Assembly: GCA_900543275.1 (NCBI GenBank)
Contig: UQQL01000015.1
Coordinates: forward strand, 1 to 30,205
DNA from: an uncultured Collinsella sp.
GTDB lineage: Bacteria; Actinomycetota; Coriobacteriia; Coriobacteriales; Coriobacteriaceae
DNA length: 30,205 nt
Direction of reading: 5' to 3'
Numbering within the stretch: position 1 is the first letter of the stretch; each line of letters opens with the position of its first letter. The translations under genes and the position numbers were made by a program. The notes under the pieces were generated by a model. It had not been told where the DNA came from, ran no database searches, and saw only the letters and a program-made list of their open reading frames with translations. This document shows positions 30,157 through 30,205 of the stretch, in pieces.

Positions 30157-30205
30157 CTGTCTCTTATACACATCTCCGAGCCCACGAGACGCGTAGTAAT
30201 CTCGT
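30157..30205 (+). other. Sequencing adapter (Nextera transposase end, index, flow-cell sequence)
   Basis: Positions 30157-30175 are the 19-base Tn5 mosaic end used in Nextera libraries (CTGTCTCTTATACACATCT). The read-2 side sequence follows (CCGAGCCCACGAGAC), then eight bases in the index position (GCGTAGTA), then ATCTCGT, the start of the P7 sequence. This is library construct, not genome. Confidence 0.98.

Overview
The window looks like one draft-assembly contig from a gut Coriobacteriia bacterium, most likely Collinsella or a close relative. This is inferred from GC-rich codon use, a sufCBDSU operon beside an Rrf2 regulator, a GGGtGRT/NifU-like gene pair, and an LPXTG-type surface protein. 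No marker gene was available to confirm it. The contig starts inside a tRNA-Lys gene and ends in a sequencing-library adapter (30157-30205), so both edges are technical.

Layout. 1-216: two tRNA-Lys(CTT) copies and a terminator. 258-1117 (-): a frameshifted dinD-like gene. 1279-2805 (-): an FAD-dependent fumarate reductase/aspartate oxidase-like flavoprotein. 3062-4819 (-): a two-gene operon of a NifU-like scaffold and a GGGtGRT protein. 5223-6035 (+): a REP-associated tyrosine transposase. 6694-11939 (-): a complete SUF Fe-S assembly operon (sufC-B-D-S-U), divergent from an Rrf2/IscR-type regulator (12160-12591, +) whose upstream region carries repeated GGGACAAA-like half-sites. 12731-14545 (+): a secreted, probably sortase-anchored protein. 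14746-16545 (+): an AAA-ATPase/PD-(D/E)XK-like protein.

16566-25909 is a surface-glycan region: one glycosyltransferase and one acyltransferase on the minus strand, then five family-2 glycosyltransferases in a row on the plus strand, two of them clear duplicates and the last a tandem two-domain enzyme.

25910-30156 is an accessory zone with lower-GC genes and decayed mobile DNA: a truncated IS21-type left end, an unrecognised 99-aa gene, a complete but inactivated IS1595-type element (27412-28895) carrying a lone DinJ/RelB-type antitoxin reading frame, a DUF4869 gene, a probable remnant of a surface-protein gene, and the first codons of a new secreted-protein gene cut off by the adapter.

Functionally, the first half centres on Fe-S metabolism: a general SUF machine with its presumed cluster-sensing regulator, plus a separate NifU-like/GGGtGRT pair of unknown role. 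The second half builds or decorates the cell surface. The most interesting leads are the GGGtGRT pair, the suf/Rrf2 control region, the sortase-anchored protein with a lysozyme-like N-terminal domain, and the IS1595 element with an orphan antitoxin.
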